NCBI GenBank assembly: GCA_023440945.1
Contig: JAEZRL010000245.1
Span: 1 to 8,239 of the forward strand
Direction of reading: 5' to 3'
DNA from: Bacteroidota bacterium
GTDB lineage: Bacteria > Bacteroidota > Bacteroidia > Chitinophagales > Chitinophagaceae
DNA length: 8,239 nucleotides
Shown in pieces: positions 6,206 to 8,239 of this stretch. The position numbers and the translations under genes are program-made. The notes below the pieces were generated by a model. That model saw only the letters and a list, made by a program, of their open reading frames with translations, searched no databases and was not told the DNA's origin. Every line of letters starts with the position of its first letter. Positions within the stretch are counted from its first letter, which is position 1.

Positions 6206-7054
6206 ATGGAAACACAAGACCAGATAAAAGAATTGGTAAGGCAGAAGTATTCAGAAATCGCCTTACAGGATAGAGAAACCAATCAGCGTTCCTGCTGCGG
6301 CTCTGATTGTTGCTCCACAGAAGTGTACAACATTATGACAGATGACTATACAGAGCTTGAAGGTTACAACCCGGAAGCCGATTTAGGCCTGGGATGTGGT
6401 CTGCCAACACAATTTGCCAAAATCAAGAAAGGCGATGTAGTGATTGATTTGGGCAGTGGTGCAGGAAATGATGCCTTTATTGCACGTCATGAAACAGGGG
6501 AAGCGGGAAAAGTGATAGGAATTGATTTTACTCCTGCCATGATCGAAAAAGCAAGACACAATGCTGAAGTAAGGGGATTTAATAACGTGGAGTTCAGGCA
6601 AGGCGATATTGAAAAGATGCCGGTAACATCTAATACAGCAGATGTTATAGTTAGTAATTGTGTTCTCAATCTTGTTCCCAACAAAGACGGAGTAATGAAG
6701 GAAATCTACAGGGTGTTAAAGCCTGGCGGGCACTTCTCTATTTCTGATATTGTTTTGGAAGGTGAATTACCAAAGGAAATAAAACAGGCTGCAGAAATGT
6801 ATGCCGGTTGCGTTGCCGGAGCTATTCAAAAAAAGGTGTACTTAGAACTGATTGAAGCAAACGGTTTCAAGAACATCATCGTTCAAAAAGACAAAGCGAT
6901 TATCGTTCCTGATGACATACTGAAACAATATCTTTCGGAAGAGCAATTAGCAGCCTTCAAACAATCGGGAACGAGCATCAGGAGCATTACAGTTTATGCA
7001 GAAAAACCAACAGAAGAAAAGAAAAGCTGTTGCGATGCCTACTGCTGCCAATAA
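6206..7054 (+). CDS. arsM: Arsenite S-adenosylmethionine methyltransferase
   Basis: A 282-residue class I SAM-dependent methyltransferase that transfers methyl groups to As(III), giving methylated and eventually volatile arsenicals. The SAM-binding motif I is DLGSGAGND (81-89), with GIDFTPAMIEKAR (105-117) following and the conserved SNCVLNLVPNKD (150-161) and VLKPGGHFSISD (170-181) segments. The cysteines that bind arsenic in characterised ArsM enzymes have clear counterparts at C64 (GLGCGLP), C152 (SNCVLN) and C202 (YAGCVAG). The length is usual for bacterial ArsM. In addition, cysteine pairs lie at both ends: CCGSDCC at 30-36 and CCDAYCC at 275-281. It is preceded by operator 2 and followed by arsC after 7 bp, so arsM and arsC form one transcription unit in which ArsC supplies its substrate. 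Confidence 0.95.
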   Translation: METQDQIKELVRQKYSEIALQDRETNQRSCCGSDCCSTEVYNIMTDDYTELEGYNPEADLGLGCGLPTQFAKIKKGDVVIDLGSGAGNDAFIARHETGEAGKVIGIDFTPAMIEKARHNAEVRGFNNVEFRQGDIEKMPVTSNTADVIVSNCVLNLVPNKDGVMKEIYRVLKPGGHFSISDIVLEGELPKEIKQAAEMYAGCVAGAIQKKVYLELIEANGFKNIIVQKDKAIIVPDDILKQYLSEEQLAAFKQSGTSIRSITVYAEKPTEEKKSCCDAYCCQ

Positions 7055-7061
7055 AATAATT

Positions 7062-7493
7062 ATGAAAAAAATATTAGTTCTCTGTACCGGCAACAGTTGC
7101 AGAAGCCAGATGGCAGAAGGTTATCTTAAACATTTTGCAGGTGACGAAGCAGAAGTGTACAGTGCAGGAGTAGAAACACATGGCATAAACCCAAGAGCCA
7201 TCCGGATAATGAAAGAAGATGGCATTGATATTTCAAACCACACCTGCAACAATGTGAATGAATATGGGGAGATTCGATTTGATTATATTATCACTGTTTG
7301 TCACAAGGCAAAAGAACGATGTCCTTACTTTCCTTCCAATGCAAAGCGGTTTCATTACCCTTTTCCGGATCCGGCAAAAGCGCCAGGAACGGAAGAACAA
7401 ATAATGGAACAATTCAGAGACGTGAGGAACATGATAAAGAAGTACAGCAAGGAGTTCATTTCTGATAATCTCAAGGCACCTACTCTTTACTAA
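7062..7493 (+). CDS. arsC: Arsenate reductase, LMW-PTP/thioredoxin-coupled type
   Basis: A 143-residue cytoplasmic enzyme that reduces arsenate to arsenite. The P-loop CTGNSCRS gives nucleophile C8 and R14. C80 and C87 in TVCHKAKERCPYF have exactly the spacing of the C10-C82-C89 disulfide cascade of Staphylococcus aureus pI258 ArsC, and the acid D103 lies in the FPDPAKA loop. This places it in the thioredoxin-dependent group, not the glutaredoxin-linked ArsC of E. coli. The ATG at 7062 is chosen although the frame is open back to 6996, because MKKILVLCTGNS is the family N-terminus and the upstream ATG would lie inside arsM. It follows arsM by 7 bp. A hairpin with a T-rich tail right after the stop may end the operon. 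Its product, arsenite, is the substrate of ArsM. Confidence 0.95.
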   Translation: MKKILVLCTGNSCRSQMAEGYLKHFAGDEAEVYSAGVETHGINPRAIRIMKEDGIDISNHTCNNVNEYGEIRFDYIITVCHKAKERCPYFPSNAKRFHYPFPDPAKAPGTEEQIMEQFRDVRNMIKKYSKEFISDNLKAPTLY

Positions 7494-7520
7494 GCAAGTT
7501 TGCAACTCAGCTTGTTTTAT
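7492..7520 (+). terminator. Candidate terminator of the ars operon
   Basis: AAGCAAG (7492-7498, overlapping the arsC stop) can pair with CTTGTTT (7511-7517), seven pairs including one G-T, around a 12-base loop and running into a T-rich tail. The stem is modest, so this is a plausible but unproven terminator. Confidence 0.35.
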
Positions 7521-7606
7521 TCCGATGTTTTTAAACCTCATTTACTGTATTGCTGAAGCTGACTAAAAGCCACAGACTTTTATATAGATGCGGCGAAGTT
7601 GCAAAC
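7498..7606. repeat. Perfect 10-bp inverted repeat across the arsC downstream gap
   Basis: GTTTGCAACT (7498-7507) and AGTTGCAAAC (7597-7606) are exact inverted copies 89 bp apart. The right arm overlaps the left arm of the hairpin at 7591-7632, so in RNA the two pairings would be mutually exclusive. Confidence 0.45.
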
Positions 7607-7667
7607 ATCTGCGAGACGTAAGAACTTCGCCGACTTGGAGAAACTGTTCGGAGAAGTAAAAAATTAA
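7563..7667 (+). pseudogene. Possible gene-tail relic (34 codons ending in TAA)
   Basis: From just after a TGA at 7560-7562, one plus-strand frame is open for 34 codons to a TAA at 7665-7667. Its last part reads DAAKLQTSARRKNFADLEKL then FGEVKN, which has the balanced, amphipathic composition of real protein. There is no start codon in frame and no recognised family. The TAA overlaps the DUF1080 stop on the other strand (7664-7666). It may be the end of a gene displaced by insertion of the ars cassette, or chance. Confidence 0.25.
7591..7632. repeat. Perfect 10-bp hairpin in the arsC/DUF1080 convergent gap
   Basis: CGGCGAAGTT (7591-7600) and AACTTCGCCG (7623-7632) pair perfectly around a 22-base loop. 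The stem is GC-rich and lies between two convergent genes, the usual place for a bidirectional terminator, but no T tract directly follows on either strand. Confidence 0.5.
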
Positions 7668-8239
7668 AGTTGCCGGATCTTTACATTACGAAAAGCTACT
7701 TCGTGCCCATGATCCTGAAAAGCTATTTTCCCTTGCGGTGAAGTCATGAAATTTTGCCAGGTTTTAAACTTGCTATTCGCAACCATATTTTTCCATTCGT
7801 TATTTCCTTCCTGCACATCCACTGTTTTAACGTCATTGAAATAAAACGTAAGATGTCCTTTATTTTGAATAATCCGCACATGGTTCCACTCTCCCACAGG
7901 TTTTGGTTTTGATAAGGCAGCAGTGCCAGACAGATCATATAATAACCCAGCCAAATGATTTTCTTTTTTATTATCGTCGGCTTTTATATTATCGAGCACC
8001 TGCATTTCAGCGCCGGTAGTATAGGTATTGCGAAACTTCGGGTCTTCTTTTACATCGAAAATAATTCCGCTGTTTCCCCCTTCGGAAATTTTCCATTCCG
8101 TTGAAAACTCATAATTTTCATAAGCATTATCCGTAACCAAATCGCCCCTATTTTCCTTGTCTTTTGAAGCGGGATCCATTACCAGTGCCCCGTCAACTAC
8201 CTTCCAGTTGGCAGTTACCGAATTTTTATTATAGGTGTG
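7664..8239 (-). CDS. DUF1080 / 3-keto-disaccharide hydrolase domain protein, N-terminus outside window
   Basis: The C-terminal 191 residues of a DUF1080 protein, a concanavalin/LamG-like beta-sandwich. The reading frame continues past position 8239, so the start and any signal peptide are missing. Characteristic features are WKVVDGALVM near the start of the visible part, then YENYEFSTEWKISEGGNSGI, which aligns with the usual F-x-L-x-x-E-W-x-x-x-x-x-x-NSG box. A GEWNHVRI motif follows in the middle, and the family ending IAFQDHGHEVAFRNVKIRQL closes the protein. Members occur in large numbers in Bacteroidota and Planctomycetes, are usually secreted, and some hydrolyse 3-keto-glycosides. The internal ATG at 8179 is not the true start, because homologous sequence continues upstream of it. 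It converges on arsC and shows no functional link to it. Confidence 0.9.
   Translation of the reverse strand, partial: HTYNKNSVTANWKVVDGALVMDPASKDKENRGDLVTDNAYENYEFSTEWKISEGGNSGIIFDVKEDPKFRNTYTTGAEMQVLDNIKADDNKKENHLAGLLYDLSGTAALSKPKPVGEWNHVRIIQNKGHLTFYFNDVKTVDVQEGNNEWKNMVANSKFKTWQNFMTSPQGKIAFQDHGHEVAFRNVKIRQL

Noticed and set aside
6996..7061. Upstream start for ArsC giving 22 extra residues
   Set aside because: This part overlaps the arsM 3' end in another frame, and the family N-terminus begins at the ATG at 7062.
7591..7632. GC-rich hairpin as a standard intrinsic terminator
   Set aside because: The stem is good, but no T tract follows on either strand and the loop is 22 bases, so it is listed only as an inverted repeat.
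7664..8179. Complete DUF1080 gene starting at the ATG at 8179
   Set aside because: The frame stays open to the window edge with family-typical residues upstream (WKVVDGALVM), so the gene is partial.
1..8239. CRISPR arrays, tRNA/rRNA genes, intact insertion sequences, phage attachment sites
   Set aside because: No regularly spaced repeats, tRNA-like cloverleaf, rRNA motif or transposase was recognised by eye on either strand.

Overview
The window looks like chromosomal DNA of a Bacteroidota bacterium, most likely of the Chitinophagaceae type (Chitinophaga/Niastella-like). This is an inference from moderate-to-low GC, starts without clear Shine-Dalgarno sequences, a good match to the Bacteroidota promoter consensus (TTG-N17-23-TAnnTTTG) before arsR, and typical families of the phylum: an ~800-residue FtsX/MacB permease, a DUF1080 protein, and a carotenoid operon headed by a MarR regulator. 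No rRNA, tRNA, CRISPR array or intact mobile element was seen.

Layout. Positions 1-2174 (minus strand) hold the front of a carotenoid operon, transcribed marR-type regulator, then a TspO-like tryptophan-rich membrane protein, then crtI (phytoene desaturase, cut by the window edge). The last two genes overlap as ATGA. Upstream, 2175-2560 is non-coding and carries two related palindromes spaced 53 bp centre to centre. They are good candidates for the MarR operators. Positions 2561-2908 (plus) encode a stand-alone receiver (CheY-like) protein with no kinase nearby. A hairpin-rich 265-bp leader then precedes a large FtsX-type ABC permease at 3174-5600 whose ATPase is not in the window.

A short, compositionally different non-coding island (about 5605-5690) separates the permease from a compact arsenic cassette: arsR (5823-6152), arsM (6206-7054) and arsC (7062-7493). 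A promoter and a perfect 18-bp palindrome precede arsR, and a second copy of the palindrome (14/16 symmetric) lies between arsR and arsM. The logic is self-contained: ArsC reduces arsenate to arsenite, ArsM methylates arsenite, and ArsR senses the metalloid and controls both. No arsenite efflux pump (ArsB/Acr3) is present. After arsC, a 170-bp gap holds overlapping perfect 10-bp inverted repeats and a stretch that looks like the tail of a decayed gene. The window ends inside a minus-strand DUF1080 (3-keto-disaccharide hydrolase-like) gene.

Nothing here is clearly a new class of system. The most informative signals are the two independent paired-operator arrangements (carotenoid and arsenic), the efflux-free ArsRMC cassette rich in vicinal cysteines, and the coupling of a TspO-like protein to crtI.
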